Source of the DNA: Labrys sp. KNU-23
Lineage (GTDB): Bacteria > Pseudomonadota > Alphaproteobacteria > Rhizobiales > Labraceae
NCBI RefSeq assembly: GCF_008330945.1
Contig: NZ_CP043489.1
Span: forward strand, 930,001-994,000
Length of the DNA: 64,000 nt
Direction of reading: 5' to 3'
Both the position numbers and the translations under genes were made by a program. Under the pieces are notes generated by a model. The model worked only from the letters and a program-made list of their open reading frames with translations, was not told the DNA's origin and did not search any database. This document shows positions 34,934-44,392 of the stretch, piece after piece. The first letter of the stretch is position 1; every line of letters starts with the position of its first letter.

Positions 34934-34956
34934 TCCGTTCGGAAGACAGCGCTCCG

Positions 34957-34986
34957 AAAAGGCCCGGCACAGCGCCGGGCCTTTTT
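34957..34986 (+). terminator. Intrinsic terminator of outer membrane protein gene
   Basis: Exact 12-bp arms AAAAGGCCCGGC (34957-34968) and GCCGGGCCTTTT (34974-34985) with a 5-nt loop and a T-run. The matching A-run makes it usable in both directions, so it may also serve the convergent EamA transporter gene. Confidence 0.95.
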
Positions 34987-34999
34987 CGTTCGATGATCG

Positions 35000-35896
35000 T
35001 CAACCTGCCTTGGCCGTCGACGTCCGGCCTTCCCAGATCATGCTGCCCACCACGGCCAGGAGAACCACGCCGCCGCCGGCGAGGGCCGCCGTTCCGGGCG
35101 CTTCTCCAAAAGCAAGCCAGACCCAAAGGGGAGCGAGCGGTGTCTCCAGCGCACCGATCAGCGCCGTCTGCGCCGCGGGAATGAACTTAGCCCCTATGGT
35201 GAAGCAGACCAGAGCCAGGCCCATATTGCTCACGCCGAAGGCCACCAGCATGGCAACCTCCTGACCGTCCGCTGGCCAACTCGACATCAGCGGCGCGCCG
35301 ATCAACGCCGGCACCAGCGCCGACAAGCAGGCGGCCGGCACCAGCGGCACGTCGGGGAAGCGCCGCCGCATCACCACGAAAGCAGCAACCAGCACCGTCA
35401 TCGCCAACGCCAGGGCATCGCCCATCAGGCTCCCCTGCCCGATGCCGCCCGCCACGGTCATCGCCACGCCGGCAACGGCGAACAGACTGGCGATCAGCAC
35501 GGCAGCGGAAACGCGCTCGCGCATCACCAGCCAGGCCAACCCGGCCGCCACGAAAGGCACCGTCGCATAGATGATCGAAACGTGAGCCACACTCGTGAGC
35601 CGCAGCGATGCGACGAAGCAGGCCATGCCCAGGCTCGACAGCAGGCAGAAGCCCAGACCGATCCATCCCATCGCCCTGAAGCTGCGCCAGGTGTTGCGGC
35701 CCTCGACGGCCAGAATGAAAGCAAGACTGGTGGCTGCACCGAACAGGCCGCGCCAGAACAGCAGAGCGGCAATGTCGAGCGGCACCGCCCGGGTGAAATA
35801 GCCGGCTGTGCTCCACAGAATGGCGGAGGCCGCCACCAGCGCCACGCCGACATGGCGGGGGGCGAAGGCGGCCGGCATGCTCTCCTCGATGGACAT
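35000..35896 (-). CDS. EamA-family (DMT) transporter
   Basis: A 298-residue protein with ten predicted helices formed by two tandem EamA repeats (VALVAASAILWSTAGYFTRAVPLD and a second starting near GDALALAMTVLVAAFVVMRRRFP). The family exports amino acids, nucleosides or other metabolites. GGAG six bases before the ATG at 35896 fixes the start. It is divergent from a WYL-domain regulator, which probably controls it; direct and inverted repeats lie between them. Confidence 0.9.
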   Translation of the reverse strand: MSIEESMPAAFAPRHVGVALVAASAILWSTAGYFTRAVPLDIAALLFWRGLFGAATSLAFILAVEGRNTWRSFRAMGWIGLGFCLLSSLGMACFVASLRLTSVAHVSIIYATVPFVAAGLAWLVMRERVSAAVLIASLFAVAGVAMTVAGGIGQGSLMGDALALAMTVLVAAFVVMRRRFPDVPLVPAACLSALVPALIGAPLMSSWPADGQEVAMLVAFGVSNMGLALVCFTIGAKFIPAAQTALIGALETPLAPLWVWLAFGEAPGTAALAGGGVVLLAVVGSMIWEGRTSTAKAG

Positions 35897-35916
35897 CGTG
35901 ATCTCCAATATGGCTG

Positions 35917-35988
35917 GATGCCGATTGACAGATGCCGATTGAAGCAGAACCTTGCTGACAAGAATCTGTCAGCAGTCTCCATGGAGAC
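35917..35988. promoter_or_regulatory. Repeats between EamA transporter and WYL regulator
   Basis: Three elements are packed here: a direct repeat GATGCCGATTGA at 35917-35928 and 35931-35942; an inverted repeat GCTGACA-N6-TGTCAGC at 35954-35973; and a perfect 14-bp palindrome GTCTCCATGGAGAC at 35975-35988. They sit between divergent starts at 35896 and 36010 and are candidate operators. Confidence 0.6.
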
Positions 35989-36009
35989 CGCGATTAACGG
36001 CTTGTCCTC

Positions 36010-36705
36010 ATGCGCCGCACCACCCGCCTGTTCGAGATCATCCAGCTCTTGCGCGTCGCCAAGAAACCGCTGACGGCTGAGGCAATCGCCACGCAGCTCG
36101 AGGTTGCCAAGCGCACCATCTATCGCGACATCGCCTCGCTTCAGGCCCTGTCGGTGCCCATCTATGGCGAAGCCGGCATCGGCTATGTCATGCGCTCCGG
36201 CTATGACCTGCCCCCGCTGATGCTGTCGATCGAGGAGGTCGAGGCCCTCGTGGTTGCCCTCGGCCTGCTGGAGCGCACCGACGATCGCGCCCTCAAGGCG
36301 GCAGCAGGCTCGATCCGCGCCAAGATCGCCACCGTCCTGCCGATCGCCAATCGCGAGCCCATCGACAAGACCCGTCTCTTCGTGCCGCAATGGATCCATC
36401 CCGAGCCGGTCAGTGTCGACCTTTCCACCATTCGGCTGGCCATTCGCGACGAACGCAAATTGCTGTTGCATTATGCCGACGCCCAAGGGCAAGACAGCCG
36501 GCGCATCATTCGGCCGATCGCCATGGTCTATTATGTCGAGGTGATGCATATCGTCGCCTGGTGTGAGCTGCGCCGGGATTTCCGCAGCTTCAGGGCCGAC
36601 CGCATTCGCCATTGCGAGGTCACGCAGGAGCGCTTCGAAGGTGAAAGCGCGGCCTTGCGCGCGGCCTGGGAGGCGCGCCAGCGTGAAGAGGCGTCACAGC
36701 AATAG
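36010..36705 (+). CDS. YafY/DeoR-type regulator with WYL domain
   Basis: A 231-residue regulator. An N-terminal winged helix-turn-helix (RRTTRLFEIIQLLRVAKKPLTAEAIATQLEVAKRTIYRDI, here spread over residues 1-42) is followed by a WYL ligand-sensing domain (about 135-215) with the CELRRDFRSFRADRI end typical of the family. WYL proteins bind nucleic acid or small ligands. Divergence from the EamA transporter suggests control of that exporter. Confidence 0.9.
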   Translation: MRRTTRLFEIIQLLRVAKKPLTAEAIATQLEVAKRTIYRDIASLQALSVPIYGEAGIGYVMRSGYDLPPLMLSIEEVEALVVALGLLERTDDRALKAAAGSIRAKIATVLPIANREPIDKTRLFVPQWIHPEPVSVDLSTIRLAIRDERKLLLHYADAQGQDSRRIIRPIAMVYYVEVMHIVAWCELRRDFRSFRADRIRHCEVTQERFEGESAALRAAWEARQREEASQQ

Positions 36706-36867
36706 TGCCTCAAGCGGGCTTTCAGGCGAACAGCATCGGCATGGCCAGGCGGAAGCGATAGCCGCCATTGCTCGAGGCCAACGGTCTTATGCCAACTCCT
36801 TGACCTGGCATCGAAAAATCGTGCGACGCTTGAACCTCGGATGCGCCGGCTTCGTCGAGACCTGGTA

Positions 36868-37467
36868 TTATTCCGGGCGTGTCAGGCCGAAGGCCGGGAT
36901 TTCCGCCTCGAAGGCAGCCAGCCAGGTCTGCAGCTTGGGATGGTGCCGCCGCCAGGCTCCGGCAAAGCGCAAATCGAGATAGCCGAGCGCACAGGCCAGC
37001 GCGATGCTTCCCGCATCCAGCGCCGGATCGAAGGTCCCCGCCCGGGCCTCGAATACCGCCAGCCCACGCGCGACCTTGCCGGCCTGGATGTCGAGCCATT
37101 TGGCGCTACGCTGTTCTTCGGGACGCATCCTCGCTTCATAGACTTGGAGCAGCGATGCATCCATGATGCCGTCCGCCAGGGCCTGGCGCGTCAGCACCTC
37201 GAAGCGCCCCGCGCCGTGCGGCATGATCCGGCCGCCCCCGGCGAGATGGTCGAGATAATCGAGAATGACCCGGCTGTCGTAGAGAGCAGTCCCGTCCTCC
37301 AGGATCAGCACCGGGATCTTTCCGAGCGGATTCTGGCCGCGCAGGCTATCCTGCGGGTCATTGGTATCCGCAGGAACCACGGTGATGCGATCGAACAAGC
37401 CAAGATAATGGGCGGCGATCTTGACCTTCCGACCAAAGGGCGAAGGAGGCGAGGAGCGCAGTTGCAT
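36868..37467 (-). CDS. Glutathione S-transferase family protein
   Basis: A 199-residue protein with an N-terminal thioredoxin-like domain (LRSSPPSPFGRKVKIAAHYLGL; NPLGKIPVLILEDGTALYDSRVIL, where the cis-Pro and Asp-Ser bind glutathione) and a C-terminal all-helical domain. The N-terminal SPFGRK replaces the classical Ser/Cys catalytic site in a way common in bacterial GSTs. Substrate unknown; it stands alone. Confidence 0.9.
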   Translation of the reverse strand: MQLRSSPPSPFGRKVKIAAHYLGLFDRITVVPADTNDPQDSLRGQNPLGKIPVLILEDGTALYDSRVILDYLDHLAGGGRIMPHGAGRFEVLTRQALADGIMDASLLQVYEARMRPEEQRSAKWLDIQAGKVARGLAVFEARAGTFDPALDAGSIALACALGYLDLRFAGAWRRHHPKLQTWLAAFEAEIPAFGLTRPE

Positions 37468-37562
37468 GGTTAAGCCGAAATCCAGGTGCCGGAATCACGA
37501 ACGCTCCTGCGAGCGCTCCCCCATCCATTACCGCATTTCAGCCGCAAGTGCGGAAATACCGT

Positions 37563-37775
37563 TCAGGCCTTCACCAAATTAACCGCCTTCGGTCCCTTGC
37601 CCTTCTTGTCGGGCTCGACATCGAAGGAGATCTTCTGGCCTTCCGACAATGTACCCAGACCGGAACTTTCGACTGCGGTGATGTGAACAAAGATGTCGCG
37701 TCCACCATCGTCAGGCGTTATGAAGCCATAGCCTTTTTGGGTGTTGAAGAACTTGACGGTGCCGCTCTGCGCCAT
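37563..37775 (-). CDS. cspA: Cold shock protein (CspA family)
   Basis: A 70-residue single-stranded nucleic-acid binder. RNP1-like KGYGFITPDDG and RNP2-like DIFVHITAV are present and the five-strand barrel length is exact. It melts RNA secondary structure during cold stress or stationary phase. GGGAG precedes the ATG at 37775; the frame stays open upstream but those codons are not part of the gene. Cold-shock mRNAs often have structured leaders, which the 160 bp before the divergent MBL gene could hold. Confidence 0.95.
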   Translation of the reverse strand: MAQSGTVKFFNTQKGYGFITPDDGGRDIFVHITAVESSGLGTLSEGQKISFDVEPDKKGKGPKAVNLVKA

Positions 37776-37936
37776 CTTACGCTCCCAGTCCCGATCTGGC
37801 CGGATGACCAGATCCATTCCACACCAGTACGAAATGAGTTTCATCCAAAGGACGTTTGTACGCAAGAGGCGATATGGGGCCCCGGCCGATCGGGCCTTGG
37901 CGCAGCGGACAAAATCCATCGATACCGGAAATCCAT

Positions 37937-38845
37937 ATGAGCGAAGACATACCCTATAATCGCGAGGCGCCGTCGCCGGGTGTCATCGAAGAATTGTCGC
38001 CGGGTGTCCGCCGCATGCTGGCTCCCAATGGCGGTCCCTTCACCTTCACCGGCACCTGTTCCTATATCGTCGGGCGCGGCAAGGTCTGTATCGTCGACCC
38101 CGGCCCGGACGATCCCGGCCATGTCGCGGCCCTGCTGGCGGCGGTGCGCGGCGAGGAAGTGGTGGCGATTGCCGTCACCCACACCCACCGTGACCATTCG
38201 CCGGCCGTACCGGCTCTGGTATCGGCCACGGGCGCGCCCACTTATGGCGCCGGCCCGCATCGCAGCGCCCGGCCCCTGCATGAGGGCGAGACCAATCTGC
38301 TCGATGCTGCCGGCGACGTTGCCTTCCATCCCGACGTGGTTCTGGCCGAGGGTGATCGTTTCGGGCCGCCGGACTGGCCGCTGACGGCGCTGGCAACGCC
38401 CGGCCACTGCGCCAACCATCTCGCCTTTTCTCTGGAGGCGGACAAGGTGCTGCTGTCGGGCGACCACGTCATGGCCTGGTCCACCAGTATCGTCGCGCCA
38501 CCCGACGGTGCGATGGGAGACTACATGGCTTCGCTGGAAAAACTCCTCGGCAGGCCGGAGGTACGTTATTTCCCCGGTCACGGCGGACCGGTCGAGCAGC
38601 CCCAGCGCTTCGTACGCGCCATGATCCAGCATCGCCGCATGCGCGAGGCCTCGATCCTCCAGGCCCTGGGGGACGGCCCCGCGCCGATCACGCCATTGAC
38701 CGCCAGGGTCTATGCGGGCCTGCCGGCCGGGCTGCAGGGAGCGGCGGCCCTCAACCTGTTCGCCCATCTCGAAGACCTGGTCCGGCGCGGCAAGGTCGTC
38801 ACCGAAGGGGCCCCCTCCATGGCGGGCCGTTACTGGCTGGCCTGA
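37937..38845 (+). CDS. MBL-fold metallo-hydrolase (LACTB2-like)
   Basis: A 302-residue two-metal hydrolase. The metal motif THTHRDH is at 81-87, followed by the His in GHCANH, the Asp in LLSGDHVM and the His in PGHGGPV. A C-terminal winged-helix-like domain (about 235-302) matches LACTB2-type proteins that act as endoribonucleases in other systems; the substrate here is unproven. GGAA precedes the ATG at 37937. Its end overlaps the convergent DUF1499 gene by 16 bp. Confidence 0.9.
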   Translation: MSEDIPYNREAPSPGVIEELSPGVRRMLAPNGGPFTFTGTCSYIVGRGKVCIVDPGPDDPGHVAALLAAVRGEEVVAIAVTHTHRDHSPAVPALVSATGAPTYGAGPHRSARPLHEGETNLLDAAGDVAFHPDVVLAEGDRFGPPDWPLTALATPGHCANHLAFSLEADKVLLSGDHVMAWSTSIVAPPDGAMGDYMASLEKLLGRPEVRYFPGHGGPVEQPQRFVRAMIQHRRMREASILQALGDGPAPITPLTARVYAGLPAGLQGAAALNLFAHLEDLVRRGKVVTEGAPSMAGRYWLA

Positions 38846-39714
38846 TCCGGCGTCAAAGCCCGGTCGCGCAATTCAGCCATGAAGCTTTGCACATGCTTGG
38901 CATTGGCGCCGAAATCATAAGAGCCATAGCGAGCTGCCGAGCGCATGTCGATGCGCGTCTTGCCGCCCTCGCCCCGGATGCGCAGGGCGATGTCATCGGT
39001 GGTGCCCAGAAGCGTGGATGAAGCGATCGCCTCGATGCGATCGCTAAAGCGCCTTTGTGGCCCGGCCGATCCTGCGGGCACTCCCCCTGCCGCGTCGGAA
39101 TCCGCGGAATCGCCCTCCTCGCGGATGCTGTCCGGCAGGCGAATACGGGCGGCCATCTCGCCGAAGCGCAGATCGCCCACGATCTGCCAGCGTCTGTCCC
39201 GCATCAGCCGAAGCGCGATCTTGCGGATATCGTCCGGCGGGACATCGAGGAGAATCGACTGGATCTGCGGCAAGGCTTCGCGCTGATAGGCTGCGAGCCC
39301 GGCTGCATAGGTTGTCGAATTGGCGTCCGCCGCACGTGTGCGCGTGGCATGAGCCAAAGGCGGTGGATCGTCGGGATCGGTGCTGACATCGACGATATCG
39401 GGCACGCTGAGAGCAAGACTGGCGGCAATTGCCGCCGGGCCCAGCAGCAGGATGGCGAGCAGGAAGGCGCTGAAGGCACGGCCGAAGCCACGCTCGCCCT
39501 TGCGCCAGATCACCTGGAAGGCGATCACGGCGCAGAGCAAGGCGACGCAGGCCGCCAGCAGCCCCGCGCACAAGGCAGCAAGACCGGCCTTCAGCGGGGC
39601 CAGATGAAAGCGCAGCAGAATCAGGGAGATCAGCACGACCTCGAAGGCGAAGACCGCCGAACTCTGCGCGACACGGGCCCAGCCGGTTGGCGGAGGCGCC
39701 GGACGCCGCAGCAT
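38830..39714 (-). CDS. DUF1499 membrane protein
   Basis: A 294-residue protein with three predicted N-terminal helices (about 20-105) and a C-terminal DUF1499 domain of about 130 residues, recognised by IEAIASSTLLGTTDDIALRIR and RIDMRSAARYGSYDFGANA. The domain is found in bacteria and plastids; its role is unknown. The start overlaps the HAD gene stop by one base (TGATG), so translation is coupled and the two genes form an operon. Confidence 0.85.
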   Translation of the reverse strand: MLRRPAPPPTGWARVAQSSAVFAFEVVLISLILLRFHLAPLKAGLAALCAGLLAACVALLCAVIAFQVIWRKGERGFGRAFSAFLLAILLLGPAAIAASLALSVPDIVDVSTDPDDPPPLAHATRTRAADANSTTYAAGLAAYQREALPQIQSILLDVPPDDIRKIALRLMRDRRWQIVGDLRFGEMAARIRLPDSIREEGDSADSDAAGGVPAGSAGPQRRFSDRIEAIASSTLLGTTDDIALRIRGEGGKTRIDMRSAARYGSYDFGANAKHVQSFMAELRDRALTPDQASQ

Positions 39715-40427
39715 CAGGGCACGCCCGCCAGCGACTGCAGGAGATCGGGCAGGTCCATCACGCTGTCGATGACGTGATCGGCATGCGGCGCCAATTCCTC
39801 GCGCGGGGCGAAACCGCTGAGCACGGCGATGGCGGTGCCTCCGGCCGCCTTGACGGCATGAAGGTCATGGGTGGAATCGCCGACCAGGGCGATTTCGCGA
39901 GGCGCAACCCCGAAAGCCTCGGCAAAGCCGAGTACCGGGCCCGGCTCCGGCTTGCGGCCATGGCCCGAATCATAGCCAAGCACGGCGTCGAGCCAGGGCA
40001 TCAGGCCGAGTTTCTCGCAATGGGCGCGGGCACCCGCTTCGGAATCGTTGGTGCATATACCCAGCAGATAGCCCCGGCTCTTCAGGGTGGACAGCAGCCA
40101 GGGAGGGTCTCCGATCGGCGTGACGTGTTTCAGGCCTTCCTCGATGAAGATGCGGTCCATCTGCTCGAAGAAGGCCGTATCGGCGACCTCCCCGAGCACT
40201 TCGGCCCAGGCGACGCCATAATCGGCCGACGATTCAGCCACCAGCACTGAATGTGGCAGGATACGGTGGCTCTCCAGATCGTAATCGTTGATCTCGACCA
40301 GCCGCGCCATCTTCTCAGGGTCGCCACCGCTCAGGCGCTGCATGGCGGCATAGGCCGCCGCGCTCCAGGTGAGATGGAAATCGACCAGGGTCCCGTCCTT
40401 GTCGAAGAGTATAGCGCGTATCGGCAT
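39714..40427 (-). CDS. HAD-family phosphatase (phosphoglycolate phosphatase-like)
   Basis: A 237-residue hydrolase. Motif I is FDKDGTLVD with the nucleophile Asp9 and acid/base Asp11; motif II is ICTNDSE; motif III Lys is in GRKPEPG; motif IV is LVGDSTHD. A helical cap sits between motifs I and II, as in Gph/PGP enzymes that remove 2-phosphoglycolate or similar small phosphates. The start at 40427 follows GGGA; a longer frame exists upstream. Coupled to the DUF1499 gene. Confidence 0.9.
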   Translation of the reverse strand: MPIRAILFDKDGTLVDFHLTWSAAAYAAMQRLSGGDPEKMARLVEINDYDLESHRILPHSVLVAESSADYGVAWAEVLGEVADTAFFEQMDRIFIEEGLKHVTPIGDPPWLLSTLKSRGYLLGICTNDSEAGARAHCEKLGLMPWLDAVLGYDSGHGRKPEPGPVLGFAEAFGVAPREIALVGDSTHDLHAVKAAGGTAIAVLSGFAPREELAPHADHVIDSVMDLPDLLQSLAGVP

Positions 40428-40708
40428 GGCGAATCCCAGTCTACAGCCCTTTCCCGCCCTCCATAAGGAATTTGGCCGGCGCGGCATACCGAATTCACGC
40501 AGGCGCCCGAAATCGGCTATGATGCGCCAGACCAGTACCCGAACCGGCGCATGCCCGACGCATGGGCTGAAATCGTGGTCTTTTGGAGATTTCGCAGCGC
40601 GAGCATATTGCGGAATCTCGCGCTAAATCCCATGTTCGAGGCACACGTGGGCCTTGTGCCACGGTGGCGGGCTGCCCATGAGGGGGCCGGCGGGAGAGAT
40701 TTTGAAAC

Positions 40709-41644
40709 ATGCGTGACCCCTATAGCGTCCTTGGCGTTTCCAAGACGGCAAGCTTGGCTGAGATCAAGAAGGCCTTCCGGAAGCTCGCCAAGCAGTATCA
40801 TCCCGATCAGAACAAGGATGCCCAGGCCGCGGCGAAATTCGCCGAGGTCAACAGCGCCTATGAAATCGTCGGTGACGAGAAGAAACGGGCTCAGTTCGAC
40901 CGTGGCGAGATCGATGCCGACGGCAAGCCGCGCTTCCAGGGCTTCGAGGCCGCGGGCGGGCCCGGTGGCGGATTTGGACGCGATTCCAGCGGCTTCGAGT
41001 TCAATTTCGGTGGTGGTCGAGGCGGCGGCAGTGGCGGCGGCGGTTTTGCCGGCGGGTTCGACGACATCCTCAGCGAGATGTTCGGCGGACGCGCCCAGCG
41101 CGGCGGCGGTTCGCGCGGGTCGGCGCCTCGCGGCGAGGACATCCAGGTCACCGGCCAGATTCCCTTCACGGTCTGGGCGTTGGGCGGCAAGACACGAGTC
41201 GAACTCGGGCCAGGCCGCATGGTGGACGCTTCCATTCCGGCCGGCATCGCTCCCGGCAAGACCATTCGCCTCAGGGGCCAGGGCGAACCCAGTCCGTTCG
41301 GCGGCGAGCCCGGTGATGCCCTGATCACGGTGGCCGTGGCGCCGCACGAGGCTTTCCGCGCCGAAGGCAGGAATGTTCGTGTCGATGTCAACGTGACCGT
41401 CTACGAGGCAGCGCTCGGTGCCAAGGTACGCGTGCCGACGCTGGACGGCTCCGTCGATCTCACCTTGCCCGCCGGCACCACGGGATTGCGCTCTTTCCGC
41501 CTCAAGGGCAAGGGCGTGCAGGCCAAGGACGGGCCGGGCGACCTCATCGTGCAGCCCCGGATCATCATGCCCGGCAAGATCGATCCCGAACTCGAGGCCG
41601 CTCTCTTGAAGCTGCGCGACAAGGGCTACGACATCGGGCGGTGA
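40709..41644 (+). CDS. DnaJ-type co-chaperone (CbpA-like, no zinc finger)
   Basis: A 311-residue type II J-protein: J domain at 1-65 with the HPD motif at 31-33 that stimulates DnaK, a long Gly/Phe-rich linker (about 83-135, with [12 protein letters not shown]), and two beta-sandwich substrate-binding domains. The Cys-rich zinc finger of true DnaJ is absent. GGAGAG precedes the ATG. Location next to aroC is typical for this bacterial order. Confidence 0.93.
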   Translation: MRDPYSVLGVSKTASLAEIKKAFRKLAKQYHPDQNKDAQAAAKFAEVNSAYEIVGDEKKRAQFDRGEIDADGKPRFQGFEAAGGPGGGFGRDSSGFEFNFGGGRGGGSGGGGFAGGFDDILSEMFGGRAQRGGGSRGSAPRGEDIQVTGQIPFTVWALGGKTRVELGPGRMVDASIPAGIAPGKTIRLRGQGEPSPFGGEPGDALITVAVAPHEAFRAEGRNVRVDVNVTVYEAALGAKVRVPTLDGSVDLTLPAGTTGLRSFRLKGKGVQAKDGPGDLIVQPRIIMPGKIDPELEAALLKLRDKGYDIGR

Positions 41645-41713
41645 TCGGAGGCTGGTCTCCAGATCCGCCTGTCCACGTACCACCCGATGGCGTGTCTGGA
41701 GACCCGCCTCCCG

Positions 41714-42829
41714 TTATTTCTCGAACGGCCAGGCCAGCGGCGTGCCGACCTGCCCGCGATGACGCAGGACATGGTCCGCCAGCACGCAGGCCATCATCGC
41801 CTCGCCCACCGGCACCGCCCTGATGCCGACACAGGGGTCATGGCGCCCCTTGGTGACGATATCGGTATCGCGGCCATAGCGATCCACCGTGCGACGCTCC
41901 TGCAGGATGGAGGAAGTCGGCTTTACGGCGAAGCGCACCACCACGGGCTGGCCGGTGGAGATACCGCCGAGAATGCCGCCGGCATGGTTGGAGAGGAACA
42001 GCGGCCTTCCGTCATTGCCCATGCGCATCTCGTCGGCATTCGCCTCGCCGCCGAGTTCGGCGGCGGCGAAGCCGTCTCCGATCTCCACGCCCTTGACTGC
42101 ATTGATGCTCATCATGGCCGCGGCAAGATCCGAATCGAGCTTGCCGTAGATCGGAGCGCCGAGGCCGGGCTGCACCCCTTCGGCCACCACTTCGATCACG
42201 GCGCCAATCGACGAGCCTGCCTTTCGTATACCGTCGAGATAGTCCTCGAAGAAGGCGGCCGCGACCGGATCCGGGCAGAAGAAGGGATTGGCATCTACCG
42301 CCTCCCAATCCCAGCGGCTGCGGTCGATCTTGTGCGGCCCCATCTGTACGAGCGCTCCGCGAACGGTCACGCCGGGCAGGACCTGCCGGGCCACTGCTCC
42401 GGCCGCCACGCGGGCTGCAGTCTCGCGTGCCGAGGATCGCCCACCGCCACGATAGTCGCGAATGCCGTATTTGACGTCATAGGCATAGTCGGCGTGGCCG
42501 GGGCGATACTTGTCCTTGATCTCCCCGTAATCCTTCGAACGCTGATCGACATTCTCGATCATCAAATGGATCGGCGTCCCCGTGGTCAGCAATTGCCCGC
42601 TCGCTTCGTCCGCCATCACGCCGGAGAGGATGCGTACGGCATCGGGTTCGCGACGCTGCGTGGTGAAGCGGCTCTGCCCCGGCTTGCGGCGGTCGAGGAA
42701 GCCCTGGATCATCGCCTCGCTGATCGGCAGACGCGGCGGACAGCCATCGATCACGCAGCCCAGCGCCACGCCGTGGCTCTCGCCATAGGTGGTAACGCGG
42801 AAGAGATGGCCGAAGCTGTTGAAGGACAT
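41714..42829 (-). CDS. aroC: Chorismate synthase
   Basis: A 371-residue enzyme for the last shikimate step, 5-enolpyruvylshikimate 3-phosphate to chorismate, using reduced FMN without net redox change. Signatures GESHG near residue 17 and [17 protein letters not shown] in the centre are intact, and length is normal. It is transcribed toward the DnaJ-type gene (convergent). Confidence 0.97.
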   Translation of the reverse strand: MSFNSFGHLFRVTTYGESHGVALGCVIDGCPPRLPISEAMIQGFLDRRKPGQSRFTTQRREPDAVRILSGVMADEASGQLLTTGTPIHLMIENVDQRSKDYGEIKDKYRPGHADYAYDVKYGIRDYRGGGRSSARETAARVAAGAVARQVLPGVTVRGALVQMGPHKIDRSRWDWEAVDANPFFCPDPVAAAFFEDYLDGIRKAGSSIGAVIEVVAEGVQPGLGAPIYGKLDSDLAAAMMSINAVKGVEIGDGFAAAELGGEANADEMRMGNDGRPLFLSNHAGGILGGISTGQPVVVRFAVKPTSSILQERRTVDRYGRDTDIVTKGRHDPCVGIRAVPVGEAMMACVLADHVLRHRGQVGTPLAWPFEK

Positions 42830-43114
42830 GGGAACTCGCAGGGAACGGGTGATGGCCGCCTTCTACAGCATTCGCGCCAAAACTCAATTTCAACCGCGCC
42901 CCGGTGGGGTCGACGGTGTCTGGCAAATTCCTTCATTGCCGACCAACCGATCAGAATAAGCAAGGCATAATCCAGGATCGAAATAGGATTCGATCAGATG
43001 CCGCCGCTGAATTCTCAAACGAAGGACAAAATTCGGCCATGTCATGGTTCCATGCCTGAATTAGGCTGGATATCGAAATCGTTACCCGAAATCGAATATA
43101 CTGGAGGAAATACC

Positions 43115-43417
43115 ATGAACGTCCGCCATTTTGGCCTGCTTCCGGCAATTGCATTGGCACTTTCCTTGGGTGTTGGCGCAGCCTCTGCACAGACCACGCC
43201 TGAAGCCACGCCACCGGCGACGGCTGCACCGACTGAACAGATGGCGCCAAGTGCCACGCCGACGACCCCGAAGGCCAAGAAGCCGGCGGTCGATGCCAGC
43301 AAGAAGGCGGCCATTTCCAAGGCCTGCTCCGACGCCGCCGACAAGCAGGGACTGAAGGGCGCGCCCCGCAAGAAGTTCCGCGAAAGCTGCAAGCGCAAGG
43401 GTGGCCCGGTTACCTGA
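43115..43417 (+). CDS. PsiF-like small exported protein
   Basis: A 100-residue secreted protein. GGAGG before the ATG at 43115 and a signal peptide (FGLLPAIALALSLGVGAASA-Q) are clear. A Thr/Pro/Ala linker leads to one PsiF-type repeat: SKACSDAADKQGLKG followed by RKKFRESCKRK, with the two Cys expected to pair. PsiF of E. coli is phosphate-starvation inducible; function is unknown. Confidence 0.85.
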   Translation: MNVRHFGLLPAIALALSLGVGAASAQTTPEATPPATAAPTEQMAPSATPTTPKAKKPAVDASKKAAISKACSDAADKQGLKGAPRKKFRESCKRKGGPVT

Positions 43418-43481
43418 CCAGATCCGCCGCTGCGGCAAGCGGCCCTGCTCGACGAGGCCGATGGGCCTCGCCGGGCCTGAC

Positions 43482-43526
43482 GACCAGAACCGCCGAAACC
43501 GCTTATCTGCTTCGGCGGTTCTGGTC
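43482..43526. terminator. Strong hairpin between convergent genes
   Basis: Perfect 16-bp arms GACCAGAACCGCCGAA (43482-43497) and TTCGGCGGTTCTGGTC (43511-43526) with a 13-nt loop. It lies between the PsiF-like gene (ends 43417) and the convergent histidine phosphatase gene (ends 43542). There is no clear T-run on either side, so it is a barrier or RNA-stabilising hairpin shared by both transcripts rather than a classical terminator. Confidence 0.7.
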
Positions 43527-43541
43527 AGCAGCGAAAATGCT

Positions 43542-44123
43542 TTAAACCCATTCGGCCGATTTGTTGCGGAAGACCAGCAGCTTGCCCTGCCAGATCGGCT
43601 CTTCAGCCGCCTGGGCACTGGCTTTACCGGCCAGCAGCACCATCAGCACGCGGGCAACGCCGCCATGGCTGACAACCACCTGATCCTGCGTCACCGTCTT
43701 GAGCCAGAGCGCGATACGGTCGTGAAGCATGGCGTAGCTCTCGCCGCGCGGCGGGACATAGGCCCATTTGTCGGCCGTGCGCGCCTTCACCATGTTGCGA
43801 TCCACCGAGCGCAGTTCGGCCCAGGTCCTGCCTTCCCAATCACCGAAGGTCAGTTCCTTGAGACGGTCATCGGTGGTGTAGCGCTGCGCCGGCAGGCCGA
43901 TCGCCTTGCGCGCCAGTTCCGCCGTTTCGCGGGTGCGTCCGAGCGGGCTGACCAGCCAGGGCAATCCATCCGGCTCCGGCAGGATCTCGGCAAGCCTTTG
44001 GCCAGCCTCGGCGGCCTGCTTGCGTCCGACCTGGTTGAGGGGAATGTCCTGCTGGCCTTGCAGGCGCGCTTCGGCGTTCCAGTCGGTTTCGCCGTGGCGC
44101 ATGAAGTAAAGTGTAGGCGCCAC
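43542..44123 (-). CDS. Histidine phosphatase family protein (phosphoglycerate mutase-like)
   Basis: A 193-residue branch-1 histidine phosphatase. FMRHGETDWN holds the phospho-acceptor His, LVSPLGRTRETAE the phosphate-binding Arg, the central DRLKELTFGDWEGRTW a Glu proton donor, and VVVSHGG the second His. AGGAG seven bases before a GTG at 44123 defines the start, with the RHG motif nine residues in. The substrate is unknown. It follows fabI on the same strand 269 bp later. Confidence 0.9.
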   Translation of the reverse strand: MAPTLYFMRHGETDWNAEARLQGQQDIPLNQVGRKQAAEAGQRLAEILPEPDGLPWLVSPLGRTRETAELARKAIGLPAQRYTTDDRLKELTFGDWEGRTWAELRSVDRNMVKARTADKWAYVPPRGESYAMLHDRIALWLKTVTQDQVVVSHGGVARVLMVLLAGKASAQAAEEPIWQGKLLVFRNKSAEWV

Positions 44124-44392
44124 GGGCTTACTCCTGCTTTGGACGTATGAACCAGACGGGAGGCCGTCCTGCCTCCCCAAGCAAAATTTCTCAATGTCGC
44201 CCACGGATGAGTAACACCGAGAAGCTCTGCAAGTGTATGAGAGCTTGCGGATTCTGCTTGATCGAACCTCGGCTCAATCAGGAAAAACCTGCCTGGACGG
44301 GCATGACGCCAGCCGGCGAACGCCCGTCTCGTTTTCGTGCTACCGCCCCCTCATGAGTTGCTGGACCGGTGCTCCAAAGCCTGCCCTCTCGC

